DNA from: Tyto alba
Taxonomy: Eukaryota > Chordata > Aves > Strigiformes > Tytonidae
DNA: 64,000 bases
Assembly: GCF_018691265.1 (NCBI RefSeq)
Contig: NW_024881313.1
Location: 18,841,518-18,905,517, forward strand
Direction: 5' to 3'
The position numbers were made by a program, and so were the translations under genes. This document shows positions 14,101-25,400 of the stretch, piece by piece. The first letter of the stretch is position 1. Every line of letters begins with the position of its first letter. The notes under the pieces were generated by a model, which ran no database searches, was not told the origin of the DNA, and saw nothing but the letters and a program-made list of their open reading frames with translations.

Positions 14101-15723
14101 AACATGTTTTAAAATATCACATTCACAGAACTCTTAATCACATTTGAACATGTAATGATGATACCAATATTTTGTAAGTTATTATAAAAATAAATTTCTT
14201 CAAAGATCTACAGAGTAACCATTGACAACCAAAGTTTCATCCTGTTGAGTTCACTGCATCAGTTGTTTGGGAAGAAAATTTTTCCAGGCAATCATGTCTC
14301 AAGCACACTGTCTAATTAATCTATTAATATTAAAGGCAAACAGTTGCCAATCCTGCAGTACAATTTCATCCCTTGTGCATTCTCTTTTTGTAGATCCATT
14401 ATTCCAATGCAATTAAACTCTTTGAGTTTTTGCAATGATTTATTAATAGTAATTTGTAATGCAGCAATTGGTTGGTGCCCCAACAAACTATACATATATC
14501 AAGGATATTGTTAGGTTTTAGAGATTTTTTCTAAGATTAATGAAAGGGAATGGTTGTGGGAGACAGAGCCAGGATACTGTAAGCATATCTTTACAGTTGC
14601 ACCTTTTAAAATACAGTATGCTCAAGGTACAAATCATTTGTGAGAAGAGCAGCATCAGTTTGTATATGTGAGACTTCATACACCAGAATATAGCCAGTAG
14701 TCTTTTAAACATACTTCCATCGAAGGCAAGAACTCCCAGATGTTTGTATTACACCCCAGGTTTCAAGGTAATCTATAAATGTTTGGATAATGTAGAATAG
14801 AAAATAAATTAGTTGAATTGTCCTTCAACAGATACATGGAGAAAGGAGTTTCCTTTCCAGATGGTACACTCAGTGGATCCCACTGCAGTGAACTGATAGT
14901 GCATATGGTTGCTTTTGGTGAATAGTTCACTTTTTTGAACTTATCCCTCCAAAGATGGGGAAAAAACAGGAAAAAAAAAAAAAAAAAAGAAAGGAAGGTC
15001 TCCCTGCTGTACCTGTGTATTTATTATACTACTGACTCTCTGAAAGTCCTCTATATTAACTCCACAATAAGAAGCTATTCTTAATGTATCTTTCCTGCTG
15101 ATGTTTACTAATTTGAGTGACTGATGAATCTGCCACAGGTATACACTTCTTGTAACAACATATTAAGAGGCAAAATTAGCATTATGTATTTTGTAGATGA
15201 ATTTGGAAGAAGTAAATTCCATGTAACTAGTTGAGGGAAGTGATAAGAAATTTCTCACTTCCATACTGATGGTACATGAGACTGCCAATACCCTCTCAGG
15301 GTGTGGTATTCCTTGTTATCATTACTGGCTCTCTTTTCCATCCCAGTACATCCAATTTATTTTAAAGACTAGGTTCTATGGTGTATCTCAATGTATCAGT
15401 GCTTTTTAAAAAGAGTCAGAGCTTGAACATGATTTAAAAGAAGTTCAGTAATTTCTTAATTTACTTAAAATTTAATTTATTTAAAAACTAATAAAACTTT
15501 ATTTTAAATTTAAAATAAAAGCTTAAAAGTTGATTTAGCTAGAGTTAAAATATCAGATATAAGTCATACCTAGCAACATAAAAACTCACAAAAATGTCAT
15601 TAATCTTTACTTCTTATAAATTTCACTCCCTTGATAGCTGCTATGATTACATGTAAATGCTATAAATCTCATTACTAGACTGAAGTACCCAAACCAAATG
15701 AACATCAAAATATGCTCAGCTTT
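11111..15723. other. Gene-free stretch
   Basis: I see no gene. Several short frames exist (11588-11824, 13196-13429, 13329-13568), but they overlap, lack domains and show no splice-site framing I would trust. A short hairpin with CAGTGG/CCACTG arms lies near 14.87 kb and a poly(A) run at 14.97 kb. The interval 15.4-15.6 kb is extremely AT-rich. Confidence 0.5.
14971..14988. repeat. Poly(A) run
   Basis: There are 18 consecutive A residues followed by a GA-rich tail. No upstream AATAAA or target duplication identifies it as a retrocopy end, so it is treated as simple sequence. Confidence 0.85.
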
Positions 15724-16302
15724 TTAGACCTTTTTAAATTTTGTTTGAAGCTTACTTTTCTGCAGTATTTCTATACAGTTATATGCAATATAATTAAAGA
15801 CAAGGTAGATTTTTCTTGTGATGATATTCTGAACTGAAGCTTTAGAGAACACTATGTATTGCAGGCTACATGAAAAAGATGTGATACTTGGCAACACCAT
15901 TTTTGTTTCATTACCATCACACCCAAATGCAGGGAAGCTGCTCCCAGCACTGCTAACATTTACTCCTCTGGAAATCACCCAGTCCACCATCCTTCTCCAG
16001 GCTGCGAAGAAGGAAGATGATATCTGGAAGCAGCGATGAAAGCTGGCTGTTAAAAAGCATGCTCTGAGCAGAGATTTGTTTTGAGTCAGGTGGCAAAATA
16101 TCTGTCTGCGAAGGAGGCAGGCTTCTGAGGAGTCTGTGGGCAGACCTCGCTCAGGTGGTGGCAGGTTGCAGATTCTCCACCAGCTGGTCTGGAGGCTCTC
16201 CCGAGCCGGAGGAGAACAGCTCCTCCTCTTCAACCAGCTCCCAGCAGCTTTCAGTTTTACACAGGAATGAATAGGAAGAGCACAACTACTGCTTCTGAGC
16301 AC
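15724..16302 (-). other. Open frame of 192 codons, function unknown
   Basis: This is the longest uninterrupted ATG frame in the window outside the CR1 copy at 53 kb. The first about 75 codons come from a GC-richer segment (16080-16260), rich in Ser, Arg and Leu. The last about 60 codons lie in AT-rich DNA and look like ordinary intergenic translation (Ile, Lys, Asn, Tyr), ending in a Lys-rich tail. I recognise no domain, signal peptide or repeat. It could be a chance frame helped by the GC-rich half, or part of a lineage-specific or long non-coding transcript. It is not called a gene. Confidence 0.15.
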
Positions 16303-19300
16303 AGAATAGGAGAAACCTCTTTTTTTCCTGGCTTAGATAAAAGAAGTCTCTCCTAAACTCTCACACTTCTCCATAGCGTGCAGCTAAGATCTTCCCCTTA
16401 ATCTGTTTTTACCACGTTGTGGTGTAATGTTACTGTTGTCTAGCAGTTTGTCTGGCCCTCTAAGCCACACAGTACATGCACAAGATGCTGTTGTAAAAGA
16501 CAACCATTACACATTTCCACTTCAGGCCTGTAGGCTGGCTTGAAGATGCAAACACCTCCTTTATCACATGCCTTAGTGCAGAACGTAATATACAGCAGTG
16601 GTATTCCCTAGCAACAAAGTTTATGGAAAAATCTTCTTATTTGGAGTTTAGAATTGGAAAGCAAGGGGAACAAAAAGCCACAAACAGATCGTGAAATAAA
16701 TCTTCATGATGAAATTAAATACAATAGATTTTTTAAAACTTTTGTATGTTTATAGCCATCTCACGAGAGGAGAGCAATTTTGGAGTGGTACCAGTGGGAA
16801 TTTACTCCTGCAGTATTGATGACTGGACCATGTATGGGTCTATTTCAGGGACTACACACTGTAGTTAGCAGAGTTTTAGGTTCCTTAGGGTTTAATCAGT
16901 AGTGAGGGTATGTGTGAATGTGATTATGTGGACCTCAATGTACCATATATTCTACAGGCTCAATGTATGGGAAAATTATTTCCTAATTGGTAACACATAT
17001 CTGAAACATCTACTGTTTCAGAAGAAGGAAATCCATCACTTAGGAATCCCAAGAGGAGTCACATCATCACTTGATATGTCAAAGTGTTGGATTAACTTTT
17101 CCCTGTGAGGCAGAGTATAACTGCTGCTGTATCTGATCCAGACACCTGACCGTCTTTGTAAATTGGACAAAACCTCTGCATGCCAAAATTAAATGGTGAT
17201 TCAATCTAAAGGAAATAGAGATTTTCTGACTTTCTTGAAGGAGATACTGTGAAAGATAAAAATGTTTTGAGAGAGGATACCCCGTAATTTTCTGGGTAGG
17301 AGGAGCATGCAAACTAGTTGTCAAGATTGAAAGAAAGCTTTCTTGAAATAAGAGTACAAGTATGGTCACTGTCAATTGAGGAAACCGCTACTATTTCTAG
17401 AATATCAAAATGTCTGTAGGATATTATCTCTGGCTTAGCTTTGCTTAATACTTACAGAACCAAACCTGAAGAGATCCATCTCTTCAAAGCATTCCACAGA
17501 TACTATTATTGTCTTCCATGGCATTCACCCTTCAGCAGTGAAAAGTGTACATCTTCAGATGTCAGTTGGGGCGTGTGAAACCCAGATGAGCAAGTAATGA
17601 GGAACTGGTTTTCAGAACACCATTTTTCCTGTTCAGTTCCTAGAAAACCTTGTCCTCCTTCCAAATTGAAGACCAGGCCAAAGTAATTGATACACCTGTA
17701 TATAGAATTACAATACCTAAAGCTGAAATTAGGATCAGCCTATAAGACATCACAATAGCCTTATTTCTTAAGACAGTGAGATTTCTTTTCCATGCTCCAT
17801 TAAGAAGATCTAATTTTGGAACTGTGGACTCTTTAATATTCCTGAAAAACTCCTCTTTGAAAAAGAGGAAGCTTGCCATTTGAACAACCTTTTCATCATC
17901 GGGCCCCATTCCAAAAAAACATAAATAAAACAAAACCTAGTCAAAGTTCTGGTTGAAAAAGTTCCTCGTTTTCTTGGAACTTTTTTATAGGTTTATATGA
18001 AAGGTGTTCCTATATGATAGTTATTGAAAGTAATTTAAAAATAATAGCATACAAAGTTAGTAGGAAACTTTGAAGAAGGGGAGTCGAGGCATCAAAAGAT
18101 GAAAAACATTCTTCTCTTAGGACATTTATCTTGTTTTCTGAGTTTTGGATGGCTACATGTCAAACATACCTGCAACTGTCACAAAAAGAAGAGAACTAGA
18201 CAGTGATAGACAACTCTCTTAGCTGACAACACTCTGGATTTAAGAAAGCTTCAGCGTATCTAGGAGATATTGGACAGACCATAAAGGAGAGGAACTGGAA
18301 GAAGAGAGAAAGTCAGAGTTGAGGGACTCAGACTCACAGTTATAGATACTGATATGTATCTATATAATATACCTATAGATATCAGTAAACAAATTATATG
18401 GGCCAGAATTGAGGTGCTGGAGGAGAGGGAAAGGATTTGAAGATTTAGAGTCTTACAGTGACTGAAAAGGAAAGATGGAACACGAAGCCCATACAGTGCA
18501 GAGTATTGATTGATCGAGTAGTAGGAATATTAACTGTAAGAACAAAAAACCACAGAGGCAGAATCTTTCTGGAATTAAAGAAGAAAGCTAATTCTTGGTC
18601 CAGAAGAAAAAAGAAAAAGAGGTCCAAGAGGACACAAATAGCAGCTCTGAGGCTGGTTCAGACATAGGGTTCTGGAAGCAAGAGAGGAAAGACACATGCA
18701 CAATAATGAAAAGAACAAAACAGATATGAAAAGGAGACCTCAGAGCAAATTAATTTGAAAGATTTCAAGAAGCTTAGAGACAAAGTAGAAAAGGGAGATA
18801 AAAATATGGGTGAAAAAGCTTGTTTTGTGTTTACTGGGATCACTGGTGTTAAAAGCTGAACTGAGATGCAGGAGGTAAGGGACTAAACAGAAGGAAGTGA
18901 TTTTATGGCTTATAGGAACAACTAGCCAGAGGGTAAAATAAGTCTTAATTGATGCAAGGTCTTCTAGTTTATTCAGGAAAAAAATTACGATATTTTTCCT
19001 GTTAATTACTGGGGACAGTTCTTGAAATGCAACAGCTTGTTTTAAAGAGCATATGGTAGGGGGTGCTAGGCAAACGCAGCAGACAATGTGCTACTAAAAG
19101 AAGAAGATCTTTTACATAAGAAGACATATGTAATCCAAATTTATCCACACTGTACCATCAAAATGGGTATTTTAAATCATGCCGTCTATAATATTAATAT
19201 TCAGAGTGCAATTACTCACTAAAGTATGTACAATCAGTCCTTTCAGACATTTCATTAAGGGGCAGCTTGAATCTCAGATGTATAGAAAAAGACAGAGGAA

Positions 19301-19860
19301 GGGTAGCCAGGAGATTGCTATAAGTGATATGCTAACCTGGTTGTGATAACTGATGTGGCAACCCAGCCCGATCACATGCTGAGGCCAATAAATGGTCCTG
19401 TCATCTAGAAGCTTCTCGAAAGTCTGAAACCACAGGACTTACTCCTTTTACATAAATATTCTTTTTCCTGCTTTCCTCAAACTCTATTTGAATATGTACT
19501 CATAACTTAAATTTATTTTTCAGTAATGCTATTTTTATGGCATTAGGATTTTATATCTCTGCAACAACATGGTTCTCTTAACTGTCTCATTGCCACCTTT
19601 TGTCAGCTGTCTCCCAGTTTCATATTCTCTGGCACAGTGATAAGATGTTTCTCATCTACCCTTTCTTATCTCCACCCAAATCCTTTTGTAGATGCGCCAC
19701 AGGGGAGAAAACTGGCATCACTCTGCACTTCACTCATAAAATTATTTCTGCTTAAAATAAAATTTTGTGTTTTTATAATACAGTCACAAACGAACCGTGT
19801 CACAGAATGGATGAATAGATTTTTTTAAAATCAAAAACTAATTATGAATGCTCACCTTCA
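16303..19860. other. Gene-free stretch
   Basis: No gene is supported. The minus-strand frame at 17640-17933 has one hydrophobic stretch but no recognisable family. The plus-strand frame near 18.46-18.67 kb is Lys/Arg-rich because the DNA is purine-rich. A short palindrome with ATAGATAC/GTATCTAT arms lies at 18342-18363. A TACTCCTGCAGTATTGATGACTGG segment near 16.81 kb loosely recalls old amniote repeats but is too short to call. Confidence 0.5.
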
Positions 19861-20350
19861 CATCATCCTTGAGCGGGAGGGAGAGTTGAAGGAGGATATG
19901 AGGGGGCAGTGCCTGTCAACAGGGATGGTATGGGAGGAGAGGGTCCCACAGGGGGGTCCACCCTGGGGACAGGCATTCGGACTGCGGGTTGTCTGGGTTG
20001 GGTAAGGTATAGTGCATATATGAGCCCTGGGTTAGCTGGGATGATTGAGGAGTGCCAGGCAGGGGGTCTGAGTGAGAGGGCAGGAGGGGCTGGCACAGCC
20101 TGCAGTTTAAAGAGCTCTGTGCTGGCAAAAGGCACTGGCAGTGGCACCTCCAAAGAAAAGTGGCTTCTGTGGAAGCCTCTGTTCAGGTGACTGGATTTGT
20201 GCTATGTGCAACATGAACATTTCATGCAGGTTGCAAAGGCGGAGTTGAGATGAAGAGCACAGTCCCACCTGCATGCTTTGGTTTTGCAGGGGAACTGAAA
20301 ACCTGTAAGCATTGCTCCGCAGCCAGCTGGGAATCCAGCCCACAGGTTGC
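19861..20350. other. GC-rich, purine-skewed patch
   Basis: The plus strand is GC-rich and strongly G/A-skewed, with repeated GGGAGG-like words at 19.87-20.07 kb. It is open in several frames on both strands at once, which is what biased composition gives. It contrasts with the AT-rich DNA on both sides. No CpG-dense island, exon or known repeat is recognised. Confidence 0.4.
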
Positions 20351-23300
20351 ATGGCAAAGACAGTACCATGTGCTTAAACCTGAAGTGGATTTGGGATGAG
20401 TATTTTAGGTGCCATAGATTGAGAATGGATGACTAAAATTTCCCGTTTTAACAATAAAATTGAAACAAGTCATGGTAACTTCAGAATAACAGTAAATCCT
20501 ATGTAACCTAAAGAAAAACATCCCCTTCCATGTTTTGGAAGCCTTGTTGCTTCAGTAAGAGCAGATACTGTGATGCCTTTAATGAGCAAAGAGAGTCAGT
20601 GTTAATGTTGCCAATATTAACATTCAGACATCCTATTTCTATAGTCTTGGGTCTCTTGTCTCCTTTTCCATGTGCTTGACACCCTCTCCTCCTCCTGATT
20701 GCACTGTTTCTGCCAAAGGCACTAGCAAAACATACAGCTGCTTGCAAAGAAGGACATTCAAAAATGCAAAACTTTCGTGAAGGTGAAACATATGTATCAT
20801 ACCTAGTTAGCACTTCAGTATCTATCCACTCTTGACTTAGCTGAGAGAGTGGTTCAAAGAGCCCTTTATTCCATACAAAGGATAATTTGTATAGTAATAC
20901 CTACCAAAGACTATGTGTAACTCTGAAGAGGTCATAGCCATGAACAAAAAAATCATTCACAGCATTCCCTCTTTTTTACTCTCCTGACACAACTTCTTCC
21001 TGCAGGATCTTGTGGTACAAAGTACTTTTCCTTTGTGAGCGGCAGATTCCATACCAATCTTGCTTTCTTAAGCACACTTATAAAGAGCTGAGATGAAAAG
21101 GCTGAGGTTGAACCTGACAGTAACTGCACCCTGTGCTCACTACAACTGTGGGTTTGCAGCCTCTGCACATGGAGGTGTTCACCAGAGAGCACTACATCAG
21201 AAGCATAGATCCTCCATTAATCTCTCAGGGCTGGGCTAGGTGTCTACATAAAGCACAGGGAGAACTAGATATGGAGGAATGGAAATCAATACTGAGTGAG
21301 GGGACACCTTATAATAGTCAATAGGAAGTGCTAAAAAGAGAAGAGTGTTTCTTCCAGACTGTTCCTTCTCTGGCCCCAGGCTTGACAAACGAATGTGAGA
21401 TTCACAGACCAACACTCCATCACTTAAATCATCCCTTTGGGTACAGACGACCACCTCCCTTTGTTTCTTTAAAAAACATAGTCAGTAGCAACATCATTTT
21501 ATCAGCTAGTCTGGTCTTCAGATCTGAGTCCTTTCCAGCGTGAGGCAGATCAAGCTCACTTCCCACCAGACACAGCTAAATACCGATCTGTATAGCATAC
21601 AGGGATGAGCCTTCTGCCTGGTACACGTTTCCTACTGTGCAAAAACAGTGGGAAGGTCTTTAGGGTCAGAGAGAGAGACCATAGGAGAAAGCATGATGTA
21701 AACTTGCGAAGACAGTATTCAGCTTGGAGGACCTTACTTCAAGCCTTACCACAACACATGAATAAAAATACATGCATTATACAGTATTAAACAGTTGTCA
21801 TGCAGTCACGCTGCATAAAAGAAATGATATGGTGATCAAGAAATAAACCTCAGGAGTCTTCATGAAAGGCAAATGCTGTAAACATCTCGCACTTCTACAT
21901 CCCTGCTTCTGAGTAGAAAACCTCTCACTGAAGCCTTTTCTTCTAGCTGCTATTTCCATCTCTCTCCTGCTTCTGACCATGCCTCGCATCAAAGCCATCA
22001 TTGCAGTTTTCCCTTTGGCAGCCCATTTCCAGCCTCTGTCCAGCTAGAGCCCTAGGATTGCTCTGTCTTTCAACCCCACCCTTCATACATTTGTAGGTGC
22101 TTAAATTCCTTTGCATATCTGCACCTCCACTTCTCCAGTGACAGATATTTTGAATTTTAGCTTTGGCATCATGACTCTGGAAAGATGTTTTCTCACCATC
22201 TTGCTGCTAATTAAAGCCAGCTCACTGAAGACTCTGATCCACAGCCCCAGACGGATCCTGTCCCTTTCATTTGGTACACAGTTATTTTCCAGGTGATTAG
22301 TTAGGGTATTTTTAAGTGGTTTTCAAAAGCAATGTTTGCTAGGTACAGTGCATTAAATCCACCCATCAAACCCATACTCATTATATTTTTAAGGGAAAGT
22401 AATTATTAATCATGCAAGTTAAATTATTCATTGTAATTTTGAATTGGTCTGCCACTTTGAAAATAAACAGCTTGTTTTGTCCTTTACATATGTTTTAGAA
22501 TGGCATTACTTAACACCCCACTGTAAGCCTGCATAAAAATCAAAGAAAGAGAAATCTGTAGGCAGATGTTGCATTTCAACATCTATTCCCACACTCGGCT
22601 CTGAAAATCTTGTGTGCAGAATTCATGTTCCTTGAGATGATTCAGTTCATAACCAATGACTCAGCATCAGCAATTATCCCAAGGCAGCGAGGTGGAATAC
22701 GTGTGTCCTTTGAGCTGACTCCATGGATTGTTGATCCCAAAAGTCACTCACTGAAAGCAACAGTGGAAAGTGCTTGGACGGTATGACAGGAATAGGTTTA
22801 TTGATTCAATTCCTTAAGTAAAACGTTATGAAGAAAAAGACTATCACAAAAGATCTGCAGATTATCCAGCCAGCTTGTGGCGTGCAGCTCACTCCTGATA
22901 TAAAATATGCATGGTACAAATGCCCAGGGAGTCTGGTTCTTGTCATCGGGATTGTGTCACACGACAGCAGCAGCCCAAGCAGAGGAAGGGTGTATGTGAA
23001 TAGCATGTTTACACAGATATGTGACTGGGCATTAATGCTGAGTTAATTCATTTTATGCCTGCTAAAAATCAAAACTTTCATCTACATTTGACATTTAGCA
23101 CAGGCTGAATCTTTTAATATATTTACACTAATTTTATATTTCTAACCATCTCAGCTCTCACTGACTATCTAGGCTCTCTCATGCCATTTCAGGGCAAAAT
23201 CAGCCAGGTCAGTCATGATTTAAAGCTGATTCTGCTCTGAAAGGAAAACTCATGCAATTCGGGACAACCACAAGGTGATTTAAGCACCTGCCACTTCCCA

Positions 23301-24939
23301 GCTGAGCTGGGCTCACAGGCCTTGTGATGTCGGGACCCAGTTTGGGTTTGGCTCAGGAGGGTTGGGAGGCACGCGAGTGATGTGGTTATCCGGCCGGCTC
23401 TTCAGATGCAGGATGGGGGATCTGCTGAAATCGTCTCACAGATGCAACACCTGGGCTGGGTCTCTTTTGGCACCCCAAAGGCCAGGGTAAGCGCCGAGGC
23501 CCAGCACTACTGCGCTTCCCGCTGCCCTCTGCCAAGCCCAGGTGCAAGCGCAATGCCTCTGCGGGCCTGCACAGCTCACCGACGTAACAAGAAGCTCCCC
23601 ACGCCGCTGCCACAGCTCACCTCCCAGTTGTATCAGGAATCACACGTTGACACGGGTTGTAGAAATGATTCTCTCATCTTGGTGGCCCCACTTGCGAAAA
23701 TATTTTTGGGAACAGTGCTGACTGATAAAAATATGCGCTATAATCTATGCCAAGACAGTGGTAAATTTGCTATAGCAACATAGTATGTCTGATGGTTATG
23801 TTATTCTGAAGCCTCAGCTGTGGGCCAGGACTCCTTCACACTAAGATATTGTACAAGCCCAGACTGAAAACTGTCACTGTGGATTTGCTATTTAAGTAAG
23901 TGATTTGATGAATGATGGTAGCCTCAGTTGTGAAGAGTACTGCTTTTAGAGTATAAATCCTGCTATTTTTATCTTCAGTTGTTTGCTAAATAACCAAGTA
24001 AACTTAGAAGTTCCAGAGAAACATGCTTTCTCACAAGATTTTGAGCAGTTTCTGACTTTCCTTGTATCTCTGCCCTAGAGGTGTCCTAACAAAGTCCTGA
24101 CAAAGAAGAACTTTAGGAGGTTGTGGAAGCTCTCAGTCCTTGCAGAATACTGATATTTGCAAAGATGTCTCACCATGTGATAAAATATATTCATATTTAC
24201 TATGTCGTTGTTATTTCCAACCTATTCATACATGACAATATGCTTTCTCTGCTACAGTGGAAGAACCAAAACATGTAGATAAAGGATGAAAATGAAAGAA
24301 AAGGTGCACTGAGAAACAAGAGGGTGCAAAGCAACTGCCTCCTGCTGTGATGAAATGTCTCCAGATGAACCAAAGGAAATTGTTTAATAAATGGGCCCTC
24401 CTAGAATAGGAAAATCTAGCGGCATCACACTGGCACACAAAAGCAGGTGATCCAAAGGAAAGGGTTGTTTCCATATGATATGATTAAATCATTCTGTGTA
24501 TTCTGATTACTAATGCTTTAGTTTTCTTATTTAGCTTACTTATTTTAGATTAAATCTTCTTTCCAAGTGGCAGTGTGAGTAAACAGCTGTAGCTGAGATT
24601 TTCTTCCTCATGGTGGGAAGAAGGAAGGACTCCAGACTTAACAGTGTGAAGCTTCTATCTAGTGCAGAATAGATGGGTCCCCCAGTTCCATTTTGCATAC
24701 TTTTAAATGATCAAATATGAAATTAATCCTGCTTATGTAACTTTAAATTTTATGGTCACCTAATGGACCTGAACATGATATGTGCCTCTTAGGGAGCTAT
24801 TTACACGTGTTGAATTTTGTCTTTAAAAGGCCTGGTAATGTGAAAAAGATTGGTACAGCAAATTTTCATCTAATTTGTTAAATATATCTGTCTTTATCAA
24901 TCCTAGAATGATCTTAGATATAAGGTAAATGGTTATATA
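20351..24939. other. Gene-free stretch
   Basis: No gene is supported. The 133-codon plus frame at 23382-23783 is opposed by a minus frame and sits in a GC-richer patch. It shows no domain, and its tail runs into AT-rich sequence. Other frames are shorter. Confidence 0.5.
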
Positions 24940-25400
24940 AATAAATGTACCCCATTTCAATGGAATTTATTTCATTGCATTCACATGTTTTGTTTAGCAT
25001 TTTTATGAAACCATATGAAAAATGAATGAATGCTCAAACTAGTTTACATCACTCCTTAGTGATTAATTATAGCATAAACACCATGATTCTTCCATGCTGA
25101 AATAGAAAAAAAATACCTCAGAGACAAGTTTAATCATTTGGATCTGGTAGTGCTGTGTTTATTCGTTCCTTTTTGGTCCATTAGAGAGTAAATTAGATTT
25201 GATTCACTTACTCTGATTGGCTTAATTGTACCAGTTACAGATGAAGTACAAATAAAACTGTAATAAATCCAGCAGATGTTTAACCTGCTCAACCAAGATC
25301 TTTAACAGTCAATTCCAATCGCAATTTATACTCAGCAATTTAACAAGACCCTTAGGAAGTTGATCTGATTTTTCTAAAAACCAGACACTTTATTTCTCTC
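24940..25400. promoter_or_regulatory. Candidate conserved non-coding element
   Basis: This AT-rich interval has low simple-repeat content and a high density of developmental transcription-factor words. Examples are TAATTA at 25064-25069, an ATTGG/CTTAATTG cluster near 25216-25229, and several ATTA and CAATTTA cores. The texture, unique and AT-rich without repeats, resembles deeply conserved vertebrate enhancers in gene deserts. This rests on motif content and appearance only; conservation cannot be seen from one sequence. Confidence 0.22.

Noticed and set aside
16780..16840. Possible old repeat around CCAGTGGGAATTTACTCCTG
   Set aside because: Similarity to remembered amniote repeat wording is short and unsupported by flanks.
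19861..20190. Possible CpG island or promoter
   Set aside because: The patch is GC-rich but skewed toward G/A with few CpG dinucleotides, and no transcript start features are visible.
23382..23783. 133-codon plus-strand frame
   Set aside because: It has no domain and is opposed by a minus frame. The tail continues into AT-rich DNA and no splice framing is convincing.
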